Positions 21,501 through 33,500 of a stretch of 64,000 nucleotides of DNA are shown here, in pieces; positions within the stretch are counted from its first letter, which is position 1, and every line of letters begins with the position of its first letter. Where the stretch lies: positions 48,160-112,159 of the forward strand of contig NZ_JODR01000024.1 of assembly GCF_000725885.1 (NCBI RefSeq), in the 5' to 3' direction. A program made the position numbers and the translations under genes. The notes below the pieces were generated by a model. It ran no database searches. It saw nothing but the letters and a program-made list of their open reading frames with translations, and had not been told where the DNA came from. Source of the DNA: Streptomyces albus subsp. albus (lineage in GTDB: Bacteria > Actinomycetota > Actinomycetes > Streptomycetales > Streptomycetaceae).

Positions 21501-24500
21501 TGCTGCCGCCCGACGCCGTGGTGACCGAGACGCACCGCGCCGTGCTGCTGGACGCCGCGCGGGCGCCCGAGATGGCCGCCGTGCCCAGCCTCGCGGTGCT
21601 GGCCGGGTTCGTACTGGACCGGCGCGGGGCGAGGGCCGTACGCGACTTCGGCTGGGACGTGGACGCCTTCGCCGCCCGCGTCCTGCACCTGGGCGCCCCC
21701 GAACCGGCGCAGCGCCCCCGGCTGCTGCGCCTGCTGGAGCGGGCCTCGCACGCCGAGGTGGACCTGGGCAGCAGCGTGCGGCTGGGCGCCTTCCACCTGG
21801 CCACGCAGGGCGTGCTGACCCCGGAGCGGATCATCCGCCGTCCCGACGGTTCACCTGTGGGCCGCGACCTGGACGTGCGCCTCGACGCCATGAACCTCGA
21901 CCCGAGCGAGGTCACCGTCGTCGGCGTCGGACCCGACAGGCGCCTCATTTTCGACGAGACCGAGGCGGCCCCCTGGTACCGGCGGGGCGGGCCGCAACCC
22001 TGGGTGGTCAGGGTCGCCGGACCCCTGGGCGAGGCACTGCTGTCCGGCCGCGTCCCGGCGGAGGACGTCGCCCACCTCGTCCACATCGACCCGGCGCGCC
22101 CGCACGACGGCGACATCGTCCTCCTGCTGCCGGTCACCGACCCCGAGACGACGGGTGCGGGGGTCGAGACGGTGCTGGACGCGGTCACGCGGAGCACCGA
22201 CGCCAGGACGCACTCCGCGTATGGCCGGATGGACTTCCTCGTCGACGAGGAGGGCCGGGCCACCATCGCCCTGTCCCCGGACGCCTGGGGCCGGCAACGC
22301 ACCGTCACCGACATCCTCACCGCGGGCCCGGCCACCGCCGAAGGCGCCCGGACCACCGGTGCCGGGCCGCGCCGTCCCCGTCCCCGGGCAGGGGCCAAGC
22401 GCCCGGCACTGTCGGCCCGTACGGCACCGGCCGCCAAGCGGCAGCGCCGGATACCGCCGGCCGCGACACTCCCGGCAGCGGAGACGCCCGGGACGACGGG
22501 CACCACGCCCGCGCTCGCCGCTTCCCCGTCGGCGGCCCCCTCCACGGCGCCCGTCACGCCCGCGACGGTGGCCGGTTCCGCGGAGACCACCCCCTCGCCG
22601 TCGCCGACGGTGACGCCCGCACCGGCGGCGGCCACGTCCCCCGCGGTCGGGGACACATCGGCCACGGCGGCCTCGTCCACCGCCGTCACGGACACGTCGG
22701 CCACCGCAGCCTCGTCCACCGCCGTCACGGACTCGACGGCCACGACATCCGCCCGGACGGCGCCGAGTGCGGCGACATCCGCGCAGACGGCGCCCAGCGC
22801 GGCGGCGACCGCGGCAGCCACGACGGCGGCGGCCTCCGTCCGGCCGGCCACGGCGCCGATCATGACGGTGCCCGTCGGCAGCACCCCGGGCTGGGCCCGG
22901 GGACGGCCGTTGCCGGTGGCCGGGGACGGCAACTGCATGCTGCACGCGTTCCTGGCCGGCAACCCGTTGCTGGTCCGGGACCGCCTGCCCGCCCTCTCCC
23001 GGCCCGACCGGTCCGCCGACGACCGGGACGCGCACGCCTGGCTGTCCGACCCCGGCGCTGTCCGCACCGAACTGGCGAGGGGAGGGACGCCCAGCCGGAC
23101 GGACCGCCATGTCCTCGGCGCCATGCGCGATTTCATCGCCGACTACCTGACGCGCAACCAGGACCGGCTCCCCGTCGAGATCGTCCTCCAGTACCGCAGC
23201 ACCGCGCCCGACGGGCCGGCCGCAGACGTGGACACGATGGACGAGGTGGAACTGGTGACCCGGCTGACCGGGCTGGGAGTCGCCGTACCCGACCAGAGCC
23301 GCTTCCCCAGCGCCCACGGACTGCTGGGCGAGATGCGCGACCTGGTGCTGCGGCACACCCCGCTGACCGACACCGAACTGGCCGGTCTGCGCTCCGCTGT
23401 CCTCGACTGGGGCAACCGCTGGCACACCGACGTCGGCGACACCTTCCCCCACCTGCTGGCCCACGCCTTCGGTGTCCGGATGACCCTGGCCTGGTCCCAG
23501 CACCGGGCTGATGGGCAGACGGTCCGGCGCGGGCTGCGGCCGGGGATCGGTCCCGAGGACGCCACGTGGGAGATCGAGCTGTTCTACCGCAGCGGGGTGA
23601 CCGAATCCGGCCGCCCGGCGGCCGGTACCGAACACTACGAGGGCAGCGACGCGAGCCCCCGCCTCGTCGCCGACCCGGCAGCTTCCGTGCCCCTCGCCGC
23701 GCCTCCCGCCGGCACCCCCGTCATCGACCCGGGCTCCTCCTACAGCGGTCGCCCCCGTGGTGGGGCTCTCGGGATCGCACGGCGCGCGCACGCCCACGAC
23801 GACCGGCCCTCCGGAGGGCGCCCCGACGGTGGACGGCGCGGTGCCGTACGCCGCGGCGGCAAACGGCGCGGTGCGGACCACCGCACCGCCCAGCCCTACG
23901 TCGCGCCGTTCCCGGCCGGTCCCTCGCCGCAGCAGCAGCTCGCCCAGGCCCGGATCGAGGCGCTGTGGGCGGCCGACCCCGAACTGCGCGACCGCCCGTT
24001 CGACATGGACCGGCTCGTCCGCCGCGTCCTGCTGCTCACCCCGCAGGAGCGGGTGACCGGCGCACAGCGCGCCGAGGTGTACCGGCTGGCATCCACCCCG
24101 GAGGGCCACAACGCCCGCTCTCTCGCGGGGCTCACCGCGCTGTACCTGGTGCGGCGCGGCGCGCTGGACGACCGGTTCCGCCTCACGGATGCGCAGGGCC
24201 GGCGGCGCGGACTCAACTGGACCGACACCCTCGTCCCGGCCGACCTCGACATGACCAGCACCGCTGTGCGGACGGACGAGTCGCAGGGCAGCACCGTCGG
24301 CGAGGTCGGCCCGGCGCTGTGGGCCATGGCACCGGGCCGGCCCGGTGCCTACCTGCTGGTGGCCTCCGGCGGGCGGCAGGTCCGGGTGCGGGGCCGCGCC
24401 GGATTCGAACGTGACGTGCCGGCCGAGGTGCTGGCCGAACTGCTGGCCCTCGACCAGGTGCTGTCGGCCCAGCCGTGGGACGTTCCCGTGGCCATGCAGG

Positions 24501-27500
24501 TCCCCGGTTTCGCCCGCTCGGTCACCGGACCCTCGACGGTCGCCACCAGGCTCGACCGCAACGTGGTGGCCACCAGCGGCGTCCCCGCGGTGATGCTCCC
24601 GCCGTCAGGGACCTCGGGCCCGGTCTTCGGGCTGGTCGACGAGCCGGGCCGGCCGCGGGGCAGCTTCGTGCTGAGCGTCCCGGACCCGGCGGGCCCGTAC
24701 ACAGCGCGGCCGGACTGGGAGCGGGCAGTGGACATCTTCCCGATCGCCACGGCGGACGGCTGGATGACCGGCTTCGTCTCGGTCGACACGGCCATCGACC
24801 CTGACGGCGGCCGGGCGCGGCTGGCGAACGCCATGCTGCTGCCGTCGGTGACCTCGTACATGACCTACGACACCCAGCTCGGCAAGATGAGCGCACCTCG
24901 CAACGTGCCCTGGCAGATCGGCCGGACCGGCTTCGCCGCCCAGCACGGCCTGCCGGACTCCGTGGCCTGGGAGGGCGTGGACGGGCCGCTCAGGATGAGC
25001 GGCAGCGAGCACGCCCACGCCCTGGCCCACTGGTTCTCCCGCCTCCCGTCGTTGCCGGACCGCGCGCTGATCATCTGCTTCTCCGCGGCACGGCCGGGCA
25101 TCGGCGGTGTCGTGACCGGGGAGACCGTCGGTCCGCTGCCGTTCGTGCCCGACCCGCTCGCGGTGAGGCCCGTCGGACAGCGGGTGGCCAACCAAAACGG
25201 GGCGACGGTGTACGCGCCCCGCCTCAAGATTGACGTGTCGGCGAAACTGGGTAGCCCCGTGACCGTCGTCATGCTGAGCAACGTGCGCGGCGAGGGCGCC
25301 GAGCTGGTGAAGTTCCAACCGGAGCCGGAGGGTGCCGCGCTCGACGAGCGGGCCCGCATGGCGGGACTCCACCACGGCCCGGGTCCCGCCACCGAGGCGG
25401 TCCGGCAGCGGGCGCTGCGGCTGGTGTGTGCGCTGCGCGAGGTCTTCGCCGACCCCGACATCGACGACCGGCCCGACTACCCGGACCTGCTCAGGGGCAT
25501 CGGCGCACTCGATCTCATGCGCGAACGCGACCCCGGGCTGAACCGCGACGGCGCCCGCCTGTTCACCCTCGACCTCCTGGAGAGGGTCGTGCTCGGTTTC
25601 GGCCCGGCGTCCGCCTCCGCCGCGCCCGTCACCCCCGAGCGGATCCGGGACGTGCTCGGCTGGGCCGACGCGGCTTGGCAGGCCCGTCCGCGTCCTCTCA
25701 CCCGTTTCGTCGCGCTGCCACATGTGGTGGCCGCGTTGAGCAGGCTGCCCGCCGCCGGGACGCCGATGGCCGAGGCGGCGGCCCGCGCGCTCCTGGACCT
25801 CGGGCCGGGGGAGCGGGTCGGCGAGGCGGAGCTGTCCCGGATGCTGTGGGCCGACGTCAGGCTGCGGGAACTGCTGGACACCGTTCAGGACCCCGGACGG
25901 TTCGCCGCCACTGTGCTGCACCTCGACCGCCCCGACCCCGCGCGGTTCGACGAGGCCGTGGAGCTGGCCGGCAAGGCGCTGGCCGCAGGCCGCTTCACCC
26001 TCCCCGAAATCGCCGCCTACCACCTGGAGAGCCAGGGCGCCCTGTCGGACAGCACACTGGGCCGCAACGGCTCGGGCGCGGTCAACGGCCGGGACCTGCG
26101 CCATGGTTCGGCCGGGCTGGACGGCGACTTCGACCCCAGCGTCGTCACGCTGCTGGACCACGGGCCGGACGGGCAGCTCGTCGAGGTCGGCACCGTCCCG
26201 GCGCCCTGGTACGCGAAGGACCGTCCGGCGCCGTTCCTGTATGTCTTCGACGGCGGCCACCTGGGCGCCACGGTGCCGCCGGAGGAGTTCGGTGAACTGG
26301 TCTTCCGCGACCCCGCGGTGCACGAGACCTCCCCCAAAGCTGACATCCTTCTGATAGGCGACGGCGCCCGGCCCCCGGGCGGGGTGCCCGTCGTGGACAC
26401 CGCGGCCGGGCAGGCCGTGCGGAACTCGGGCCGGTGGGTGTGGGCCACCTACGGCCGGACCGGCATTCACCGTCACCCGGGCTCCCGCAGGTTCACCGTC
26501 TGCATCGCGCCGGACGCGTGGGGGAGACGGCCGAATGTCTCCGACTGGGCGCTCACCAAGCCGCACCACCTCCTGCCGGCCACCGTGCCGTTCGACCCGG
26601 CCCCGGCACCGAGCGCGCTCGGCGCCACTTACGGGGGCGCCGCCCCGGCGGCGACCGCGCAGGAGCGCCCCGCCGAGGCGCCGACCGCATCGGCCGCACC
26701 GGAGACGGCGACCGCACCGGCCCTGCCGGGCACGCCCGCGGGGGACGAAGCGGATGCACAGCACCCCACCGCGGTCCCGCTCCCGGCCCCGCCCTCGTCG
26801 CCGGCCGCGGGCCCCGGCGGCACCACGGACACAGGTCGCACCACGGACGCCGACGGTTCCACGGACACCGGTCGCACCACGAACACCGCGCACGACCGGG
26901 CCACGCAGGACCCGGCCGGTGTGGAGCCCGCCGGCTCCGTCGGCCTGGACACGCTGCCGGCCCCGTCGGCGACCGCCCCCACCGACCCCGCCCCGGCCCC
27001 GGGCCCCGACCCGGACCCCGCACCGGAGCCGGACCCTGCACCGGACCCGGACCCGGACCCGGACCCGGACCCGGGCCCGGACCCAGACCCGGACCCGAAC
27101 CCCGACCCGAACGGGCAGCCGGACACCGACGCGTCCACCGATCCGGCCCGCTCCGCGCTCGTCGCGGGATTCGGCCACGGACACCGTGGCCTCCAGGGCG
27201 CCGTGCACGTCATGCCGTTCCCGGCGGAAGCCGTCCGCTGGCTGCACGAGCGACTGGGGAGCGCCGTCCGTGCCCGGGCCGCCCTCCAGCAGCCGGCCCC
27301 CGACCCGGAGGCCCAGGACACGGGTGGCGCCGAGGCGCTCGGCCAGGACATCGCCGCCCAGTACGACGGTGACGGACTGCTGGACGCGCTGCCGCACCTG
27401 CTGGGCCCCAAGGGCATGTCCCGCACCGTCACCTACCGGGGCCGCAGCTACCAGGTGTCGGCGCGGGTCGAGTTCTTCGGCCACCGGCCCGCCCCCACGA

Positions 27501-30500
27501 TGTCCGAGGACACCGACGAGGGGCGGCGCGTCAACGTCGAGGAGCGCAACCGGACGGGCGTCGACACCAGTGACACCCTCACCACCGGGAACGTCCGGAG
27601 CCTGCCACTGTCCTACGGCCGTACCTGGCCCGTCGTCGATGTGCGCAATCCGGCGGTGGGCTCGCAGACGTTCACCCCGAAGTTCACGCTGACGCACAAC
27701 CAGCAGGGCGTCGTGGTGACGATCCCGGAGAACTACACCGCGATGTCCGCGCTGGCGTTCTCCTCGGAGCCCTCGCACGCCTTCGAGTACGGGATGCGCT
27801 GGCAGTTCACGGCCGTGCCCGCGCCGGCTCCCACGGCGCCGTCACCGCACGCGGAGGAGCACTGGAGCCGCCCCGAGACCTCGCCGGGCCGGCTGACCGC
27901 GTGGTTCCCGCACTACCTCACGCAGGGCATGCCGCCGCGCCCCTTCGGCCCGGTCTCCCCGCACGACATCCCGGCGGACCCGCGGACCGTCACCGAGGAA
28001 CTGCCGCTGTACCGGGTGGACACCGTCCGCAACCCCTCCGAACTGTTCGACACGTTCGTGGCCGCGGACGAACTGCGCCCGCACCTGCGCCGGATGTCGG
28101 ACGAGTCCGCCGCGGCACTGCGTACGTTCCTGGACGAGAACGACCGGCGCACCGGCCTCATGCTCATGCTGGCCTCGGCCTACCCCTCGCCGATCCTGCT
28201 GGACCGCGCCGGGGAGCCGCTGGGCTATCTGGAGGTCTCAGCCCGGATCAACTCCTTCAGCCAGGACGCGCTGGCGCGCAGCAGCACCAGAGGCGTCCTG
28301 GAGACGGACCTGCTGCATCTGATCGGCGCCAAGACCGCACTGACGGTGACCAACGCGGAGAAGGCGGAGTTCACCCTCACCACCACCTTCCAGGGTGCCC
28401 CCAGCCCGGACGGCAACTTCGTCTTCGGCGGCGGCTACAAGCACCAGCGGACCCGCACCCTCAACTCGGGCGGCACCGCCTACGACTGGTTCAGCCTCGT
28501 CAGCGAGAACCCGCACCTGCTGACGGACGCGGACATCACCTACACCGCCGTGCTGGTGCTCCCCAAGGGCGGCCGGACCGAGCCCGTCGAACTGCACAGC
28601 CCCGGCGGGCAGTCCATGCGGGTGCCGACCATGGCCGACGCCGCGGGCACCCCCGTCCCGCCCGGCGAGGAACGCCACCTGCCGCCCGAGCTGGCGGCCC
28701 TGCGGTCGCTGGGCGTCAACGCCACCCCGCTGAAGGTCACCGGCACCGCGCCGCTCTTCGACCAGTTGGAGACACTGCTGCGCACGATGGGCTTCCTGCC
28801 GCCCTCACAGCGGCAGCGCCTGGAGTGGCTGGGCGACGACAACGCGATCCTCACGGCGTGGCTGGCCAACTCCCGCAAGCTGACCCTCGCCAGGTCCCAG
28901 ATCGGGCTGCGCGGCGCTCTCGGCTCGATCATGGACGGCGGCCACCCGCTCCACTTCGACCTTCCCCTCGCCCACGGCGTGTGGCGGGTCGGTGCCGATC
29001 TGTCCGTACGGCCGGCGGACGGCACCTCGCCCCGGCACGTGAAGAACCTGCCGGGCTGGTCGGTGATGAACGCCAACGGCATGGCGACCGTCGGCAGCGA
29101 GTCGCGCGGCTCCAGCCAGTCGCTGTTCGGCGACTTCTCCGCCGAGGTCAGCGGCCCGGCCCCGCACGACTGGACGGTGGCCGGCGGCATCCCCACCAGC
29201 GCTTCCGCCACTCGCCAGCTCACCGGCGACACCTCCGGGACGGCCGCCTCCCACAGCCTCGACATGCTCACCTACGCGCAGTCCGGGCTCGGGGTCTTCC
29301 ACATCCCCGGCACGTTCGTCATGAACGTCTTCTCGGGCAACGGCGACGTCCCGCTGGCCACGTTCGCGCCCGAGGACGGCATCGTCTCCGTCGCCCTCCC
29401 GCTGACCCGCACCCTCGACGCCCCCGCGGCCCCGCTGGGCCCGGTCACCGTCCGGCGGGCGACGGACGCGGACTTCCGCAAGGCGCGGATGACCCCCGAC
29501 GCCTCCGGTCTGCGCCCGCAGGACGCGCTGCTGCTGCCCGGCGTCGCCCACGTCAACGTCGCGATGGGCAGCGGGGCGCTGACCGGCGTGTTCCGTAAAC
29601 TGCTGGCCGGCCTCGACCCGCAGGCCGCCCAGGACGGCGAGCCCGGCCCGCTGGCCCGCATCCTGCGCTGGGCCGCCGCGCAGGGCTCCGACCTGCTCAC
29701 CCACCTGCCCTCGGTCCTCACCGCCCTCGGCGAACCCGCCCGCCGGCTCAAGGACATGACCGTCGGCACGTCGGTGACGGACGTTGAGGGCCCCGTCCAG
29801 GAGGTGCTGCGGGCCGGCCTGTCCGCGACCGGCCTGATCTCCCGTGCGCCGCAGATCTTCCGCGGCGGCCACATCATCGACGCGGACACCGCCGGCTCAC
29901 TGCTCGGCACCGAACTCCAGGGCGAGATCCGCGGCTTCCTGCACAACGCGGTCCACGAGGGCGTGGGCCACCTCGCGGCGAACCCGGACGGCTCCACCTG
30001 GGCCGAGAACGACCTCACCACCACCGACTCCGCCTGGCGCGGCACCACCTCCGGCCACTCCGAACAGGTCTCCACGGGAGTGACCGGCTCGCACAGCGGC
30101 GGGCGCCCCGGCAGCGTCTCGGGCAGCGGAGGCCGCAATCTCGCCGTCAGCCGCGGCCGGACGGACACCGACTCTGCCTTCACCGACCGCATCAGCACCA
30201 CCGCGCACCCGAAGAACCCGTTCCACGGTTTCCGGGCGGACGCCACCTATGTCGTACTGCTGCGCAAGGGGCACCGCAACGCGGTCGCCAACGCCGTCGG
30301 CGTGGGGCCGCACAGTTCGGCGGCGTACACCGTGACCGTTCCCGGCGGTGTCGTCTTCTGGCTCCCCGAGAGCCTGGTCCGGCTGGACGCGCACCTGTCA
30401 CGGCTGGCCGGGCTGGAACCGTCGGCGCTGCCCATGGACCGGCTGCTGCCGCGGTACTTCGCCCGCTCCGGCGGCCGGTCGCTGGGGCTGGCCACCGTGC

Positions 30501-33500
30501 CCGACGCGCTGCCGGCCGGCTCGCTGGACGACTTCACCGAGGCGATCCGCGCCGCCGTGGAGCGCGAGGCACCCGACGCCCTCACCCCGGGGCGCGGCCG
30601 GCACGTCCGCGGGCTCGACGCGCGCATCGCGGAGGCGGGCGCCCTGACCGGTCTGCGCGCACTGGCCGCGGGCGGGTCCGGCCACTGGCGGCGCTTCCAC
30701 TTCCCCTACCGGGGCCGCACCGGCCTGCACCTGGTGGAGGTGGCGCTCAACGCCCGCCCCGCACCGGGCACCGACCTGGCGTCGCTGCAAGGCGTGCTGC
30801 TGCCTCTGGTGGGGCTGGAGAACATCAACTCCGCGGCGGGGACGGCGCTCACCCACAGCCTGTCCCGCAGCACCGGGTTCACCCTCACACTCGGCGGCAC
30901 GGGCGGCTTCACGCTGCTGCCGGGCACGGAGCGGACCGGCAGCGCCGGTGCCTCGGCGTCCTTCACGGGTACGGGCAGTCGCGGCGTCTCCCGCACGGTG
31001 ACCCGCAACCACCAGGAGTGGCCGCGCACCTTCCGGCCCGCCGCGCAGTTCCAGGTGGCGTACCAGTACCGGGTCGAGGTCACCTCCAGCCGGCTGGACG
31101 AGTCGGCGCTGGGCTTCCTGAGCAACCGCATCGCCTCGCTGGGGGAGCTGACGCGGCGGCTCCTCGACGGCGCGCTGTCGGCGGCCGACACGGCCGGGCT
31201 GACCCGCTGGATGGACCGGGCGCTGGGCCGGGACGCGAGCACCACCACGACCGGTACCACGCGTACCCCCGCCCCGGCGTCCCCGTCGGACGCCTCCGGC
31301 ACGTCCGTCGTTCCCGTCACCGTCACGCTGCGGTTCCCCGGCAGCGAGGCCCCGCGCCGCAACGAGGACGGGACGCCCGAGCTGCCCGCGCCGCCGCCGG
31401 TGCTGATCACACCGGACGTCCACCGGGCCGACCCCCGGCCCGTCGCCGCCCCGGCGGCCGGCGTAGGCGGCGCGTCGCCCGCCGGTGCGGAACGCCGGCG
31501 GCTGTCCGGCACCGGGCGGTGGAACCCGGCCGGTCCGGTCACCGTGTACGACTTCGACGCCATGGAGGAACTGGCCGACGCGCTGCGCCAGGTCGACCCT
31601 GAGCTGCGCCACGAGCACCTGCCGAAGACGGCCACCTCCGCCGAGGCCACCATGCGCCGGCTCGGCGACCTCGTGCGGCGCGGCCGGATCACGCTGACGC
31701 CCGCGCAGGCGTCCCGCTTCACCGGAGACGAGCCCTCCGGCGGCTCCGCGGGGATCAAACTGGCCCTTTACCGGCCGCAGGTGGAGACCACCAGCCGACA
31801 GGTGCTCTCCCAGCGGCTGCGCACCACCGTCAGCACCTACGCCACGACCGGCAGCCGCACCGTCAGCCCGTCGGTGACCGCCCCGCTCACGGGCGGGCTG
31901 ACCGGCGGCAACACCGACTCCCTCTCCGGGACCGTCCCGGTGGCGGGCGAGACCATGGGCGCCGGCCACGCCACCGGGGGCACCAGCTTCCGCCGTGAGG
32001 TCCTCAAGTACGGCACGCCCGCCTCCGAGAACAGTGAGGGCGAGCCCGACGACAGCGGCGTCCTCGGCTTCACGGTGACCGCGCACGCCGTGCTGGAGGT
32101 CAGCGGCCCGGACGGCACCCGCTGGGTCACCGGCAACGCCGTGCTGCGGCCCACCCTGGAGGACGTGCTCGGTCTGGGGCTCGGCCCGGCCCGCCCGTCG
32201 CCGGGCGTCTACGACATCCCGGCCGCCCTCGCCGGGCACGGCCTGCACGACTGGCGGGCGCTGTCCTCCAAGGAGTTCGGCGACCGGCTCGCCGGGACCT
32301 TCGCCGAGCAGGACGCGCGCGTCCAGGTGTGGCTGGACACCGGTGAGGCGACTCCCGGGACGTGGCGGACGCTGACCGCCGTCCGCCGTGCCCTCCTCGA
32401 CGGCACCGACCCCGACCAGGCACTGAACGTCCAGGGGGCCGCCGTCCTCCCCGCCGACATCCGGCTCGCCCTCGACGCGGCGGCCCGCGCCACCGACCGT
32501 GCGCGGCGGCCCGTCGAACTCGTCCTGCGCACCGGGGCCGGCACCGTCCATCTGCCCTTCACCCCCGGACCGTTGCACGGCTGGGCGTCCGAGATGCCGG
32601 TGCCGTCCGTCGAGGTGACGCCGCCGGCCCAGGAGACGGCCGTCACCACGCCGCAGGACGGCACCGTGCGGGACGCGGCGGCGGACCAGCGGGCGGCCAC
32701 GGCCCGGCGGCTGACCACCCCCCAGGCGGCCCGCCCGGTGCTCACCCGGCGGCAGTTGGAAGGGGTGGCACGCCGGCTGGGCGAAACCCTCCCGGTGAGC
32801 GCCCTGACCGTGCGGCGGTGCCTGACGCTGGTGGCCGGCCTGCGCGACGCGCTGTACCCGGGCGGAGTACGCGTCGCCGGCACGGTGGACGACGCGGCGG
32901 CACTCCCCGGTCCGGACGCGGCGGCCTCCAAGCTGGTGGCCGGACCGGGCTGGCGCCCGGTGCGCAGCTGGGACGCGGTGGCGCGCGCGGTGGCAGAAGC
33001 CGGACCGGGCGCGGCGGCGCTCGTGCTGGCGCGGCGCCAGGGCGGCGAGCTGGGGCACGCGTGGGCCGCCTACCACCTGGGCGGGCGGAACGGCGTCGTG
33101 GCGGTGGACCCGGCGGCGGCCGAGGGCCGCCGCGTGTCGGCGACCCCGCCCGACCTCGCCCCCGTCGAGGCGCGGGCCGTGGTGGTCGACCGGGCCGGAC
33201 ACGTCCTGGCGGACGCGCTGCCCGAGGTTCCCGAGTCCTCGTCCCCGGCCCACGCGGTGGTCGACCGCCCCACCGGGCGCGACTACGGCGCCGTCGGCCT
33301 GGAGGCCGAGGAACGCTACGTGTTCGCCATCAGCGGGGAGGTGCGCCAGGGGATGGCGCTGGCGTGGGGCCCCGGCCTGTCGCTGGTGGCTGACACAACG
33401 GCCTTCTGGCGCGTTCCCGACACCAATGAACTCTTCGACATCACCAGCAGGCCCGAGGTTCCGCAGGGCGCGCGTCAACCTTTCCCAGCGGGGTTCTCCA

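Noticed and set aside
14186..21796. 2536-codon open frame on the minus strand
   Set aside because: It lies antisense to the giant gene, has Arg/Gly/Ala/Val-rich composition without domains, and is open only because of extreme GC3 bias.
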